Below are positions 39,956-50,148 of a stretch of DNA of 64,000 nt, piece by piece; the first letter of the stretch is position 1; each line of letters opens with the position of its first letter. The stretch is from contig JAJZVD010000002.1 of the NCBI GenBank assembly GCA_021845805.1, forward strand, positions 62,001 to 126,000, read 5' to 3'. The translations under genes and the position numbers were made by a program. A model generated the notes under the pieces. It made no database searches. It saw only the letters and a program-made list of their open reading frames with translations, and was not told where the DNA came from. The DNA is from Pseudomonadota bacterium. Lineage in GTDB: Bacteria > Pseudomonadota > Alphaproteobacteria > Rhodobacterales > Rhodobacteraceae.

Positions 39956-40465
39956 ATGACCAAGACCAAGAAATCAGATTTCCGTCCGAACGACTTCGTG
40001 GTTTACCCCGCGCATGGTGTCGGTCGGATCGTCTCGATCGAAGAGCAGGAGATCGCGGGCCTGCGTCTGGAACTGTTCGTCATCTCCTTCGAGAAGGACA
40101 AGATGACGCTGCGGGTGCCGACGCACAAGGCGACCGAAATCGGGATGCGCTCGCTGTCGTCGCCCGATGTGGTGACCAAGGCGCTGGACACGCTGCGCGG
40201 CAAGGCGCGGGTCAAGCGGGCCATGTGGTCGCGCCGCGCGCAGGAATACGAGCAGAAGATCAACTCGGGCGACCTGCTGTCCATCGCCGAGGTGGTGCGC
40301 GACCTGCACCGCTCGGACGACCAGCGCGAACAGAGCTATTCCGAGCGTCAGCTTTACGAAGCCGCGCTGGAGCGGCTGACCCGCGAGGTTGCAGCCGTGT
40401 CGGGTGTGGACGAGATGAATGCCCAGAAGACGGTCGACAACGCGCTGACCTCGCGCGCGGCCTGA
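39956..40465 (+). CDS. carD: CarD family transcriptional regulator
   Basis: MTKTKKSDFRPNDFVVYPAHGVGRIVSIEEQEIAGLRLELFVISFEKDKMTLRVPTHKATEIGMR; start corrected. Confidence 0.94.
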   Translation: MTKTKKSDFRPNDFVVYPAHGVGRIVSIEEQEIAGLRLELFVISFEKDKMTLRVPTHKATEIGMRSLSSPDVVTKALDTLRGKARVKRAMWSRRAQEYEQKINSGDLLSIAEVVRDLHRSDDQREQSYSERQLYEAALERLTREVAAVSGVDEMNAQKTVDNALTSRAA

Positions 40466-40487
40466 GGCCGGGCGACGCCATCGGATC

Positions 40488-40520
40488 GGGGCCGCAGGGG
40501 AAAGCCTCTGCGGCCCTTTC
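40488..40520 (+). terminator. Rho-independent terminator after carD
   Basis: GGGCCGCAG ... CTGCGGCCC followed by TTTCCTTT. Confidence 0.85.
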
Positions 40521-40595
40521 CTTTGCGGCCGGGGTGCGTTGACACGCCCTTTTGGCCGTGCCAGACCCCGCAACCGGGCAGACACGGGGGACAGC

Positions 40596-41444
40596 ATGGA
40601 CAATCTGCGGGGCAGCCTGTTCATGACGGTCTCGATGCTGCTGTTCGCGGTCGAGGACATGCTGGTGAAGCTGGCCGCCGCGGCCCTGCCGCTGGGCGAG
40701 GTGATGCTCGCCGAAGGGCTGGTGGGGGCGCTGGCCTTTGCCGCGCTGGCGGCGGCGAAGGGGCAGGCCGCGCTGCCGCGGGCGCTTTTTTCCCGCGGGA
40801 TCGCCGTCCGGTCGGTGTTCGAGGTGACGGGGCGGCTTTTCTATGCCTTCGCGATCGCACTCACCCCGCTGTCGGCCGCCTCGGCGATCCTGCAGGCGAC
40901 GCCGCTTGTCGTGGTCGCGGGGGCCGCGGCCGTGCTGGGCGAGACGGTCGGCGCCCGTCGCTGGGCGGCTGTGTTTGCGGGCTTTGCCGGGGTGATGGTG
41001 GTGCTGCGCCCCGGTCTGTCCGGCTTCGATGCGCTGTCGCTGCTGGCGGTGGTGGGGATGGCAGGCTTTGCCGGGCGCGATCTGGCCACCCGGGCCGCGC
41101 CGCCGCACCTGACCAGCGCGCAACTGGGCGTGGCGGGGTTCGTGATGCTGGCACTGGCCGGGGCGATCGCGCTTGCGACACAGACCCCGGCGCTGCCGCC
41201 CGCCGGGCTGTGGCCCGTGCTGGTGGCGCTGCCCGTCTTCGGCACGGCCGGCTATCAGGCCCTGACGCTGGCCATGCGGACGGGCGAGGTGGCCGCCGTC
41301 ACCCCGTTCCGCTACACCCGGCTGATCTTCGGCACGGCGCTGGGGGTGGCGGTTTTCCATGAGCGGCCCGATGCCTTCACCCTGCTTGGCGGTGCGCTGA
41401 TCGTCGCATCGGGCCTCTACGCGCTGCACGCTGCGCGCCGCTGA
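40596..41444 (+). CDS. EamA/DMT family transporter
   Basis: [46 protein letters not shown]...; two EamA repeats. Start corrected. Confidence 0.9.
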   Translation: MDNLRGSLFMTVSMLLFAVEDMLVKLAAAALPLGEVMLAEGLVGALAFAALAAAKGQAALPRALFSRGIAVRSVFEVTGRLFYAFAIALTPLSAASAILQATPLVVVAGAAAVLGETVGARRWAAVFAGFAGVMVVLRPGLSGFDALSLLAVVGMAGFAGRDLATRAAPPHLTSAQLGVAGFVMLALAGAIALATQTPALPPAGLWPVLVALPVFGTAGYQALTLAMRTGEVAAVTPFRYTRLIFGTALGVAVFHERPDAFTLLGGALIVASGLYALHAARR

Positions 41445-41517
41445 TCCGCGCCGCGCGCGTGCCTTGGCAGCGTCGGCCATCCGCGCTATCAGGCGGCGAG
41501 CAGATGAGGAACGCCAG

Positions 41518-42864
41518 ATGTCCGGCCACGATACCCCGATCCCGATGACCGCTTCGCAATCCGGCCCGCTGTCCGGCGTGGCCGAGATTCCGGGCGACAA
41601 GTCGATCAGCCACCGCTCGCTGATCCTGGGCGCGCTGTCGGTCGGCGAGACGAAGATCACCGGGCTGCTGGAGGGCGAGGACGTGCTGGACACCGCCCGC
41701 GCCATGCGGGCCTTCGGGGCCGAGGTGACGCAGCACGGGACCGGGCGCTGGTCGGTGCATGGTGTGGGGGTGGGCGGGTTTTCCGAACCTGCCGACGTGA
41801 TCGATTGCGGCAACTCGGGCACCGGGGTGCGGCTGATCATGGGGGCGATGGCCACCACCGCGATGACCGCGACCTTCACCGGCGACGCCAGCCTGCGCAA
41901 GCGGCCGATGGGGCGGGTGACCGACCCGCTGGCACTGTTCGGCGCGCAGGCATACGGGCGCAAGGGGGGGCGGCTGCCGATGACGGTGGTGGGCGCGGCC
42001 GATCCCCGCCCGGTGCGCTACACCACGCCGGTGCCTTCGGCGCAGGTGAAATCGGCGATCCTTCTGGCCGCGCTGAACGCCCCGGGCGAAACCGTGGTGA
42101 TCGAACGCGAGCCCACGCGCGACCATTCCGAACGGATGCTGCGCGGCTTCGGCGCGCGGCTGTCGGTCGAACGGACGGCCGAGGGCAACCAGATCACCCT
42201 GCTGGGGCGGCCGGAACTGGTCGCGCAGACGGTGGCGGTGCCGCGCGATCCGTCCTCGGCGGCCTTCCCGGTCTGTGCCGCGCTGATCGTGCCGGGGTCC
42301 GACATCACCGTGCCCGGCGTCAGCCAGAACCCGACGCGCAACGGGCTTTACACCACGCTGGTCGAGATGGGCGCCGACATCGCCTTTGAAAACCCCCGCG
42401 AAGAGGGGGGCGAGCCGGTGGCCGATCTGCGCGTGCGCTTCACCGGCGCGCTGAAGGGCATTTCCGTGCCGCCCGAGCGCGCGGCGAGCATGATCGACGA
42501 ATACCCGGTGCTGTCGGTCGTGGCGGCCTGCGCCGAAGGCACCACCGTCATGCGCGGCGTCAAGGAACTGCGGGTGAAGGAAAGCGACCGGATCGACGCG
42601 ATGGCGCGCGGGCTCGAGGCCTGCGGCGTGCGGGTCGAGGAGGACGAGGATACGCTGATCGTCCACGGCCTTGGCGCGGGCGGCGTGCTGGGCGGGGCGA
42701 CCTGCGCCGTGCACCTCGACCACCGCATCGCGATGAGCTTTCTGGTGCTGGGGCTGGCCGCCCGGAAGCCGATCACGGTCGATGACGGCGCGCCCATCGC
42801 GACCAGTTTTCCGATCTTCGAGGGGCTGATGCAGCGCCTGGGCGCCAGCCTGCGCCGGGCCTGA
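41518..42864 (+). CDS. aroA: 3-phosphoshikimate 1-carboxyvinyltransferase (EPSP synthase, class II-like)
   Basis: [30 protein letters not shown]...[15 protein letters not shown]...[19 protein letters not shown]...[19 protein letters not shown]...[14 protein letters not shown]; start corrected. Confidence 0.96.
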   Translation: MSGHDTPIPMTASQSGPLSGVAEIPGDKSISHRSLILGALSVGETKITGLLEGEDVLDTARAMRAFGAEVTQHGTGRWSVHGVGVGGFSEPADVIDCGNSGTGVRLIMGAMATTAMTATFTGDASLRKRPMGRVTDPLALFGAQAYGRKGGRLPMTVVGAADPRPVRYTTPVPSAQVKSAILLAALNAPGETVVIEREPTRDHSERMLRGFGARLSVERTAEGNQITLLGRPELVAQTVAVPRDPSSAAFPVCAALIVPGSDITVPGVSQNPTRNGLYTTLVEMGADIAFENPREEGGEPVADLRVRFTGALKGISVPPERAASMIDEYPVLSVVAACAEGTTVMRGVKELRVKESDRIDAMARGLEACGVRVEEDEDTLIVHGLGAGGVLGGATCAVHLDHRIAMSFLVLGLAARKPITVDDGAPIATSFPIFEGLMQRLGASLRRA

Positions 42865-42866
42865 GG

Positions 42867-43499
42867 TCACGCGCCGCTGGTGAACCCGATCCCCTGACGT
42901 GCAAGGCGGGCGCGCAGCGCGGGCCAGCGGCGACGCGCGCCACCAAGAATGGCATCCTCGCGCAGTGTCACGGCGTAGCCCCGGTGACGGGCGGCCAGCG
43001 CGGTGCTGGCTACCGCCGTCGTGGCATCCGCCCCGGCGATTTCCAGCGCGCCGACACCCAGATAATCCAGCAGCGTATCCAGCGTGCCATCCGCGAACCC
43101 GTCCCGGACAGAGGTGTCAAGGATGTGGTCGGCCTCGTCCGCGGGGTGCATCAGCGCCGTGCCCGCGGTTCCGGGCAGGCCACGGCCCCGCAGGAAGCCG
43201 CGCGCCAGCCCGCGCAGCACCGGATCGTGCCAGCCGTGCCGCAGCGCGATCACCGGCCGCCCTGTCACCTGTGCGGCATCGGTCAGCGCGTCGATCCGCG
43301 CCAGCACGGCGTCGCGTTCCTCGGGCGGATAGGGGCCCCGTTGCACCCAGTCGGGCTGCAGATGCACGAGGATCAGCGCGCTGCCCCGGCGGCCGGTGGT
43401 GGGAATGGGGGTGCCCTTGCTGACCCGCAGGACGGGGCGCAGCCGCAGGGCAACGATGCCCGCCATCAGCAGCGCCAGAAGTGTCAGCGCAAGACCCAT
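42867..43499 (-). CDS. Membrane-anchored isochorismatase-fold protein, apparent pseudoenzyme
   Basis: N-terminal [34 protein letters not shown]...[60 protein letters not shown] aligns with the isochorismatase fold; D/K/C triad positions appear as H/T/A. Confidence 0.75.
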   Translation of the reverse strand: MGLALTLLALLMAGIVALRLRPVLRVSKGTPIPTTGRRGSALILVHLQPDWVQRGPYPPEERDAVLARIDALTDAAQVTGRPVIALRHGWHDPVLRGLARGFLRGRGLPGTAGTALMHPADEADHILDTSVRDGFADGTLDTLLDYLGVGALEIAGADATTAVASTALAARHRGYAVTLREDAILGGARRRWPALRARLARQGIGFTSGA

Positions 43500-43569
43500 C
43501 CGCTTGCCTCTGCCGGTTGACAACAGGACCGGAGTGGAACAAGGCCGGAGCCGGGTCAAGAGGACAAAG

Positions 43570-44151
43570 ATGCAGTTCACAGTCGCCATCGACGGGCCCG
43601 CCGCGGCCGGCAAGGGCACCATCGGCCGCGCCATCGCGGCCCGCTTCGGCTTTGCCCATCTGGATACCGGGGCGCTTTACCGCGCGGTTGGGGCGAAGGG
43701 CGGCGACCCGGTGCTGGCTGCGCAAAGCCTGAGCGCCGCCGATCTGGCGCGGCCTGACCTGCGGACGCTGGCGGCGGGGCAGGCGGCAAGCCGCGTGGCG
43801 GCGATCCCCGAGGTGCGCGCCGCGCTTCTGGACTTTCAGCGCCGCTTCGCGCGGGCCGAAGGCGGCGCCGTGCTGGACGGGCGCGACATCGGCACGGTCA
43901 TCTGCCCCGACGCCGAGGTGAAGATCTACGTCACGGCCAGCCCCGAGGTGCGCGCCCACCGCCGCTGGCTGGAGGTGGGCGGCGATCCGGCGCTGGTGCT
44001 GGCCGAGGTGAAGGAACGCGACGCGCGCGACATGAACCGGACCGACGCGCCGCTGAAACCCGCGGCGGATGCGGTGATCCTCGATACCTCGGCGCTTGGC
44101 ATCGACGCGGCGGTGGCACGGGCCGTGGCGCTGGTCGAAGCCCGGCTGTGA
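43570..44151 (+). CDS. cmk: Cytidylate kinase
   Basis: [41 protein letters not shown]...[30 protein letters not shown]; start corrected. Confidence 0.96.
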   Translation: MQFTVAIDGPAAAGKGTIGRAIAARFGFAHLDTGALYRAVGAKGGDPVLAAQSLSAADLARPDLRTLAAGQAASRVAAIPEVRAALLDFQRRFARAEGGAVLDGRDIGTVICPDAEVKIYVTASPEVRAHRRWLEVGGDPALVLAEVKERDARDMNRTDAPLKPAADAVILDTSALGIDAAVARAVALVEARL

Positions 44152-44217
44152 CCGTCTGGGCGCGCCCGCCCGCCCCTGCGCGGTGGCGCGCCTCCTGCAA
44201 TTGCAGGGGGCTTTCGC

Positions 44218-44246
44218 TTGCCAGGGGGCGTGTTTGGTTCTATACG
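44218..44246 (+). promoter_or_regulatory. Candidate sigma70-type promoter for rpsA (TTGCCA-N17-TATACG)
   Basis: 17-bp spacing, about 125 nt upstream of rpsA. Confidence 0.5.
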
Positions 44247-44372
44247 CCCCCCATCCCGAACCCCAGGTGCGCGGCCCGGCTTGCCGGAGGCCGCGTGTTT
44301 TGGCGGGAAACGAAAGACCGGCGGAGCCAACCGCCAGGCCCGTGAAACAGACGACAAAGGAAACTGAACCGC

Positions 44373-46055
44373 ATGTGCGCCAAAGCTAGCATGGAAGAAT
44401 TCGAGGCCCTCCTGAAGGAGAGCCTGGAGATCGACACCCCGCAAGAGGGTTCGGTCGTCAAGGGCAAGGTCATCGCCATCGAGGCGGGCCAGGCCATCAT
44501 CGACGTCGGCTACAAGATGGAAGGCCGCGTCGACCTGAAGGAATTTGCCGGACCCGGCGAACAGCCGAACATCAAGGTCGGCGATGAGGTCGAGGTTTAC
44601 CTGGACCGCGTCGAGAACGTCCGGGGCGAAGCCGTCATCAGCCGCGACAAGGCCCGCCGCGAGGAAGCCTGGGACCGTCTGGAAAAGGCCTACGCCAGCG
44701 AGACCCGCGTCGAAGGCGCGATCTTCGGCCGCGTCAAGGGCGGCTTCACGGTCGACCTGGGCGGCGCCGTGGCCTTCCTGCCCGGCAGCCAGGTTGACGT
44801 GCGCCCGGTGCGCGATGCCGGCCCGCTGATGGGCATGAAGCAGCCCTTCCAGATCCTGAAGATGGACCGCCGCCGCGGCAACATCGTGGTGTCGCGCCGC
44901 GCAATCCTGGAAGAGTCGCGTGCCGAACAGCGCGCCGAAGTCATCGGCAGCCTGAGCGAAGGCCAGGTGGTTGACGGCGTGGTCAAGAACATCACCGAAT
45001 ACGGTGCGTTCGTTGACCTCGGCGGCGTCGACGGCCTGCTGCACGTCACCGACATGGCCTGGCGCCGCGTGAACCACCCGTCGGAAATCCTGTCGATCGG
45101 CGAGACCGTCAAGGTTCAGGTCATCAAGATCAACAAGGAAACCCACCGCATCAGCCTGGGCATGAAGCAGCTTCTGGCGGATCCGTGGGATGCCGTGGAA
45201 CGCAATTTCCCGATCGGCTCGGTCCACAAGGGCCGCGTGACCAACATCACCGACTACGGCGCCTTCGTGGAGCTGGAGCCGGGTGTGGAAGGTCTTGTCC
45301 ACGTCTCGGAAATGTCCTGGACCAAGAAGAACGTCCACCCGGGCAAGATCGTGTCGACCTCGCAAGAGGTGGATGTGATGGTTCTGGAAATCGACAGCGC
45401 CAAGCGCCGCGTGTCGCTGGGCCTGAAGCAGACCATGCGCAACCCGTGGGAAGTCTTCGCCGAAACCCACCCCGTTGGCTCGGCCATCGAGGGCGAGGTG
45501 AAGAACATCACCGAGTTCGGTCTGTTCGTGGGTCTCGACAACGACATCGACGGCATGGTGCACCTGTCGGACCTGAGCTGGGACCAGCGCGGGGAAGAGG
45601 CCATCCAGAACTACCGCAAGGGCGACACGGTCAAGGCCGTCGTCACCGAAGTGGACACCGACAAGGAGCGTATCTCGCTCTCGATCAAGGCGCTGGGCGA
45701 CGACACCTTCACGGATGCCGTTGACGGCGTGAAGCGCGGCTCGGTCATCACCGTGACGGTGACGGCGATCGAGGATGGCGGGATCGAGGTGGAATACAAC
45801 GGCGCCAAGTCGTTCATCCGCCGCTCGGACCTGTCGCGCGACCGCTCGGAACAGCGCCCCGAGCGCTTCCAGGTGGGCGACCACGTCGATGCGCGCGTGA
45901 CCAACATCGACCCCAAGACCCGCCGTCTGGGTCTGTCGATCAAGGCGCGCGAAATCGCGGAAGAGAAGGAAGCCGTGGAACAGTACGGCTCGTCCGACTC
46001 GGGCGCGTCGCTGGGCGACATCCTTGGCGCGGCACTCAAGGGCGACCGCAACTGA
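44373..46055 (+). CDS. rpsA: 30S ribosomal protein S1
   Basis: MCAKASMEEFEALLKESLEIDTPQEGSVVKGKVIAIEAGQAIIDVGYKMEGRVDLKEF...; repeated S1 motifs (GVVKNITEYGAFVDLGGVDGLLHVTDM etc.). Confidence 0.98.
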   Translation: MCAKASMEEFEALLKESLEIDTPQEGSVVKGKVIAIEAGQAIIDVGYKMEGRVDLKEFAGPGEQPNIKVGDEVEVYLDRVENVRGEAVISRDKARREEAWDRLEKAYASETRVEGAIFGRVKGGFTVDLGGAVAFLPGSQVDVRPVRDAGPLMGMKQPFQILKMDRRRGNIVVSRRAILEESRAEQRAEVIGSLSEGQVVDGVVKNITEYGAFVDLGGVDGLLHVTDMAWRRVNHPSEILSIGETVKVQVIKINKETHRISLGMKQLLADPWDAVERNFPIGSVHKGRVTNITDYGAFVELEPGVEGLVHVSEMSWTKKNVHPGKIVSTSQEVDVMVLEIDSAKRRVSLGLKQTMRNPWEVFAETHPVGSAIEGEVKNITEFGLFVGLDNDIDGMVHLSDLSWDQRGEEAIQNYRKGDTVKAVVTEVDTDKERISLSIKALGDDTFTDAVDGVKRGSVITVTVTAIEDGGIEVEYNGAKSFIRRSDLSRDRSEQRPERFQVGDHVDARVTNIDPKTRRLGLSIKAREIAEEKEAVEQYGSSDSGASLGDILGAALKGDRN

Positions 46056-46078
46056 TCGCTTGCGCCTGACGAATCGGG

Positions 46079-46109
46079 AAACGGCCCCCTTGCGGGGCCG
46101 TTTTCTTTT
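46079..46109 (+). terminator. Rho-independent terminator after rpsA
   Basis: AAACGGCCCC-CTTGC-GGGGCCGTTT followed by TTTTCTTTT-type U-tract. Confidence 0.92.
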
Positions 46110-46310
46110 GCGCCGACCGCCCCGCGACGGAGTGCCGCGGCAACCGGATTTGGCAACGATCCACCGCCGACCGCCAGAAGCGCCGCCGCGGCACGGGAAA
46201 TACACCGCCTTTCCAATGGCTTTCCTGTTTGTATGCCGGAAATTTCACCCTATAGTCGGCCCATCATAAAAAGAGGGGCGGCGCCGGGCTGCCCGCAGGG
46301 GGATATTCGC

Positions 46311-46598
46311 ATGATCCGTTCGGAACTGATCGAGAAGATCGCCGCAGAAAACCCGCACCTCTACCAGCGCGATGTCGAGAAGATCGTGAACACGATCTTC
46401 GAAGAGATCACCGAGGCTCTGGCCCGGGGTGATCGGGTGGAACTGCGCGGCTTCGGCGCCTTCTCGGTGAAGAAGCGCGACGCGCGCACCGGCCGCAACC
46501 CGCGCACCGGTGAGGCGGTCGCGGTCGACGAGAAGGCGGTGCCGTTCTTCAAGACCGGCAAGCTCTTGCGCGACCGGCTGAACGGAAAGGCGGGGTGA
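46311..46598 (+). CDS. ihfB: Integration host factor subunit beta
   Basis: [70 protein letters not shown]; start corrected. Confidence 0.97.
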   Translation: MIRSELIEKIAAENPHLYQRDVEKIVNTIFEEITEALARGDRVELRGFGAFSVKKRDARTGRNPRTGEAVAVDEKAVPFFKTGKLLRDRLNGKAG

Positions 46599-46972
46599 TG
46601 CGGCTTCTGCGGCTGCTGCGATACCTGGTGATCGTGGTGCTGGCCGTGGTGCTGGTGCTGGTCGCCATGGCCAACCGCGCCCCGGTCAGCCTGCATCTGC
46701 TGCCGGGCGATCTTGCGGATTACGTCGGTTTCAGCGCGACGGCCCAGATACCGCTGTTCCTCGTGATCTTCGCCGCGGCGGCGGCGGGCCTGGTGATCGG
46801 CTTCGTCTGGGAATGGCTGCGCGAGGGAAAGCACCGCAAGACCGCCAGCCGCGGGCAGCGTCAGGTCACGGCCCTGTCGCGCGAGGTGGCGCGCCTGCGT
46901 GACAAGGACGCGCGCCCGAAGGACGAGGTGCTGGCCCTGCTGGACAGCCCGCAGAAGACGCGCGCGCGCTAG
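46598..46972 (+). CDS. LapA domain (DUF1049) membrane protein
   Basis: [38 protein letters not shown]...; two TM segments. A GTG at 46595 is an alternative start. Confidence 0.87.
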   Translation: MRLLRLLRYLVIVVLAVVLVLVAMANRAPVSLHLLPGDLADYVGFSATAQIPLFLVIFAAAAAGLVIGFVWEWLREGKHRKTASRGQRQVTALSREVARLRDKDARPKDEVLALLDSPQKTRAR

Positions 46973-46984
46973 GAAGGGCAGACA

Positions 46985-47641
46985 ATGAGCGGGCAGGTCG
47001 GGGCGACCCGCGTGAAGATCTGCGGCCTGCGCACCCCGCAGGACGTGGCGGTGGCCGCCGAGGCGGGTGCGGCCTATATCGGCCTTGTCTTCTTTGCCCG
47101 GTCGCCCCGGTCGGTGACGCCCGAGACGGCCCGCGCCTTGGCCTGGGCCGCGCCGCCGGGTGTGGCCAAGGTCGCGCTGGTGGTGGATGCGGCCGACGCC
47201 GAGATCGACGCGATCACCGGCACTGTTCCGCTGGACATGCTTCAGCTTCACGGGGCCGAGACCCCCGCGCGGGTGGCCGCGCTGCGCGCCCGCACCGGCC
47301 TGCCGGTGATGAAGGCGCTGGGGCTGGCCACGGCCGACGACTTGCCCCGGATCGCGGATTTCGAGGCCGTGGCCGATCAGATCCTGGTCGACGCGAAGGC
47401 GCCGAAGGATGCCGTGCTGCCGGGCGGCAACGGGCTTGCCTTCGACTGGCGGCTGGTGGCGGGCCGGACGTGGCGGCGGCCCTGGATGCTGGCCGGGGGG
47501 CTGACGCCCGCGACCGTGGCCGAGGCGATCCGGCTGACCGGGGCGCGGCAGGTGGATGTGTCGTCCGGTGTCGAAAGCGCGCCGGGGGTGAAGGACGGCG
47601 GCCTGATCCGCGCCTTCATCGCCGCGGCGAAGTCTGCCTGA
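46985..47641 (+). CDS. trpF: Phosphoribosylanthranilate isomerase
   Basis: [36 protein letters not shown]...[19 protein letters not shown]...[34 protein letters not shown]. Confidence 0.96.
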   Translation: MSGQVGATRVKICGLRTPQDVAVAAEAGAAYIGLVFFARSPRSVTPETARALAWAAPPGVAKVALVVDAADAEIDAITGTVPLDMLQLHGAETPARVAALRARTGLPVMKALGLATADDLPRIADFEAVADQILVDAKAPKDAVLPGGNGLAFDWRLVAGRTWRRPWMLAGGLTPATVAEAIRLTGARQVDVSSGVESAPGVKDGGLIRAFIAAAKSA

Positions 47642-47679
47642 GCCCGCGTGCAGAACCCGGCGCGTAGCGTCGCGGTGGT

Positions 47680-47747
47680 GGGCCCGCGCCAGGTCGATCG
47701 CGATCCCGATTTCTCGGGACGGCGGGCCCCAGCGCATGCGCATGCGC
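47680..47747. other. Nested inverted repeats in the trpF-trpB intergenic region
   Basis: Outer GGGCCCGC (47680-47687)/GCGGGCCC (47722-47729), inner TCCCGA-TTTC-TCGGGA (47704-47719), then 16-bp palindrome GCGCATGCGCATGCGC (47732-47747). Confidence 0.6.
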
Positions 47748-47805
47748 CCTTTACCGGCCCCCGTGCAGGCGCTACGTCAGGGGAAACCCGCGGGAGACTT
47801 GCGCC

Positions 47806-49038
47806 ATGGCCGACGACCTCTTCAACTCCTTCATGACCGGCCCCGACGAGCGTGGCCGCTTCGGCCAGTTCGGCGGCCGTTTCGTCAGCGAGACGCTGAT
47901 GCCGCTGATCCTCGATCTAGAGGCGGAATACGAGAAGGCCAAGACCGACCCGAGCTTCTGGGCCGAGATGGACGACCTGTGGAAACACTACGTCGGACGC
48001 CCCAGCCCGCTTTACCTCGCGCCGCGGCTGACGGAACACCTTGGCGGTGCCAAGGTCTACATGAAGCGCGACGAGTTGAACCACACCGGCGCCCACAAGA
48101 TCAACAACGTGCTGGGCCAGATCCTGCTGGCGCGGCGGATGGGCAAGACGCGGATCATCGCGGAAACCGGTGCGGGGCAGCACGGGGTGGCCACCGCCAC
48201 GGTCTGCGCCAAGTTCGGGCTGAAATGCGTGGTCTACATGGGCGCGCATGATGTCGAGCGCCAGGCCCCGAACGTGTTCCGGATGAAGCTGCTGGGCGCC
48301 GAGGTTCACCCGGTGACCTCGGGCCGCGGCACGCTGAAGGACGCGATGAACGACGCGCTGCGCGACTGGGTGACCAATGTGCGCGATACCTTCTACTGCA
48401 TCGGTACGGTCGCGGGGCCGCACCCCTATCCGGCGATGGTGCGCGATTTCCAGTCGATCATCGGCAAGGAAGTGCGCTGGCAACTGGCCGAACAGGAAGG
48501 CGAAGGCCGCCTGCCCGATACGGTAGTGGCCGCGATCGGCGGCGGATCGAACGCGATGGGGCTGTTCTATCCGTTCCTCGACGATTCGTCGGTGAAGATC
48601 ATCGGGGTCGAGGCGGGCGGCAAGGGCGTGGATGACCGCTTCCAGCACTGCGCCAGCCTGACCGGCGGGCGGCCGGGGGTGCTGCATGGCAACAAGACCT
48701 ACCTGTTGCAGGATGACGACGGGCAGATTCTTGAAGGCTTCTCGATCTCGGCCGGGCTCGACTATCCCGGCATCGGCCCGGAACATGCCTGGCTGCATGA
48801 CATCGGCCGGGCCGAATATGTGGCGATCACCGACGCAGAGGCGCTCGAGGCGTTCAAGCTCTGCTGCCAGCTTGAAGGGATCATCCCGGCGCTGGAGCCC
48901 AGCCACGCGCTCGCCCATGTGATGAAGATCGCGCCGACGCTGCCCAAGGACCACATCATCGTCATGAACATGTGTGGCCGGGGCGACAAGGACATCTTCA
49001 CCGTGGCGCGTCATCTTGGCGTCTCGCTTCAGGTCTGA
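47806..49038 (+). CDS. trpB: Tryptophan synthase beta chain
   Basis: [44 protein letters not shown]...[41 protein letters not shown]. Confidence 0.98.
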   Translation: MADDLFNSFMTGPDERGRFGQFGGRFVSETLMPLILDLEAEYEKAKTDPSFWAEMDDLWKHYVGRPSPLYLAPRLTEHLGGAKVYMKRDELNHTGAHKINNVLGQILLARRMGKTRIIAETGAGQHGVATATVCAKFGLKCVVYMGAHDVERQAPNVFRMKLLGAEVHPVTSGRGTLKDAMNDALRDWVTNVRDTFYCIGTVAGPHPYPAMVRDFQSIIGKEVRWQLAEQEGEGRLPDTVVAAIGGGSNAMGLFYPFLDDSSVKIIGVEAGGKGVDDRFQHCASLTGGRPGVLHGNKTYLLQDDDGQILEGFSISAGLDYPGIGPEHAWLHDIGRAEYVAITDAEALEAFKLCCQLEGIIPALEPSHALAHVMKIAPTLPKDHIIVMNMCGRGDKDIFTVARHLGVSLQV

Positions 49039-49041
49039 GGG

Positions 49042-49059
49042 CATAAACCTGGGTTTATG
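49042..49059. promoter_or_regulatory. Palindrome CATAAACC-TG-GGTTTATG upstream of the small secreted-protein gene
   Basis: Perfect 8-2-8 inverted repeat just upstream of a TATAAA-like -10 at 49075-49080. Confidence 0.55.
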
Positions 49060-49180
49060 GGCACGATCCGGTTGTATAAAGCCGCCGGATGTGCCGCCCG
49101 GCCGATGGACCGGGGCCGCGAAACGGGGCGATCTGGGATGAGGGTGCCGCCTCCGGCCCCGCAACAGACAGGATGGACCC

Positions 49181-49522
49181 ATGCAACGCTTCACCCTTCG
49201 CCATGTTCTTGCGATCGCCGCGATTGGCGTGATCTCGACCGCGCCGCTGGCCCAGGCGCAGACGGCGCCCACGACCGGCACGACGACGGGCACGACGACG
49301 GTGATCGTGCCGACCGTGCCCGGTTCGGGCAATTCCGGCAGCGGAACCTCGGCCTCGACCGACGATCACGGCATGCATGATGCGAACGATGACGGCAGCT
49401 CGCATGATGCGGCCGAACATGCCGGTGGCGATGACCATGGCGGCGACCACGGCGGTTCGGGCGGTGGCGACCACGGCGGTTCGGGTGGCGGCGGCCATGG
49501 CGGCTCGGGTGGTGATGACTGA
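49181..49522 (+). CDS. Small secreted Gly/His/Asp/Ser-rich repeat protein (113 aa), unknown function
   Basis: Signal peptide MQRFTLRHVLAIAAIGVISTAPLAQAQ; C-terminal 8-aa tandem repeats GDHGGSGG/GDHGGSGG/GGHGGSGG, encoded by 24-bp-period DNA repeats. Confidence 0.75.
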   Translation: MQRFTLRHVLAIAAIGVISTAPLAQAQTAPTTGTTTGTTTVIVPTVPGSGNSGSGTSASTDDHGMHDANDDGSSHDAAEHAGGDDHGGDHGGSGGGDHGGSGGGGHGGSGGDD

Positions 49523-49593
49523 CGGCCCAGGCCGGGGGCCGTCCTGACGGCGGCCCTCGGCACCGACTGGCTTTGACCGATGGGGGAGACGCA

Positions 49594-50079
49594 ATGCGAA
49601 CCGGCCTTGTGCTGATGACCCTGTGGACGCTCTGGGCCGGCGCGGCGCTGGCCGAGACCAGTGCGCTGACCCTCAGGATCGAGCGTGAACTTCGCCAACA
49701 GGGGTTCAGCCAGTTGCGCGTGACCACCACATGGCTGGGCCGCACGCGCATCGAGGCAACGGGCCCTGCGGCCCGGCGCGAGATCGTGCTGAACCCCAAC
49801 ACCGGCGAGATCCTTCGCGACTACACGACCACCCTGTCCGGCGCCCCGCAGGAGGACATCCTGCAGAACGCAGACCGCAGCGGCTCGGGGGGCGGGGACA
49901 GCGGCCATGACAGCGGCGAGGGGGGCTCCGGCGGTTCGGGATCAGGCGGTTCCGGATCAAGCGCTTCGGGGTCGGGCGATTCCGGATCCGGCGGTTCGGG
50001 ATCGAGCGGGGGATCGGGCGACCATTCGGGCAGCGACGGCGGTGACCATTCCGGCGAGGGCGGGCATGGGTCCGACTGA
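49594..50079 (+). CDS. Secreted PepSY-like protein with long Ser/Gly/Asp/His-rich tail, unknown function
   Basis: MRTGLVLMTLWTLWAGAALAETSALTLRIERELRQQGFSQLRVTTTWLGRTRIEATGPAARREIVLNPNTGEILRDYTTTLS then SGSGGGDSGHDSGEGGSGGSGSGG...; start corrected. Confidence 0.75.
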   Translation: MRTGLVLMTLWTLWAGAALAETSALTLRIERELRQQGFSQLRVTTTWLGRTRIEATGPAARREIVLNPNTGEILRDYTTTLSGAPQEDILQNADRSGSGGGDSGHDSGEGGSGGSGSGGSGSSASGSGDSGSGGSGSSGGSGDHSGSDGGDHSGEGGHGSD

Positions 50080-50148
50080 CAGCCGCCTGCAAGCCTTGAT
50101 GCATCACAGGTGGCCATGTCGCGATGAAGCCTTGACCGGAGAGCCCTT

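Noticed and set aside
47648-47836. Possible trp leader peptide upstream of trpB
   Set aside because: The only short ORF has no Trp run; kept only as a structured-DNA observation.
49436-50070. Repetitive DNA considered as CRISPR or transposon remnant
   Set aside because: Repeats are in-frame, 24-bp or SG-type coding repeats without spacer architecture, terminal inverted repeats or transposase.
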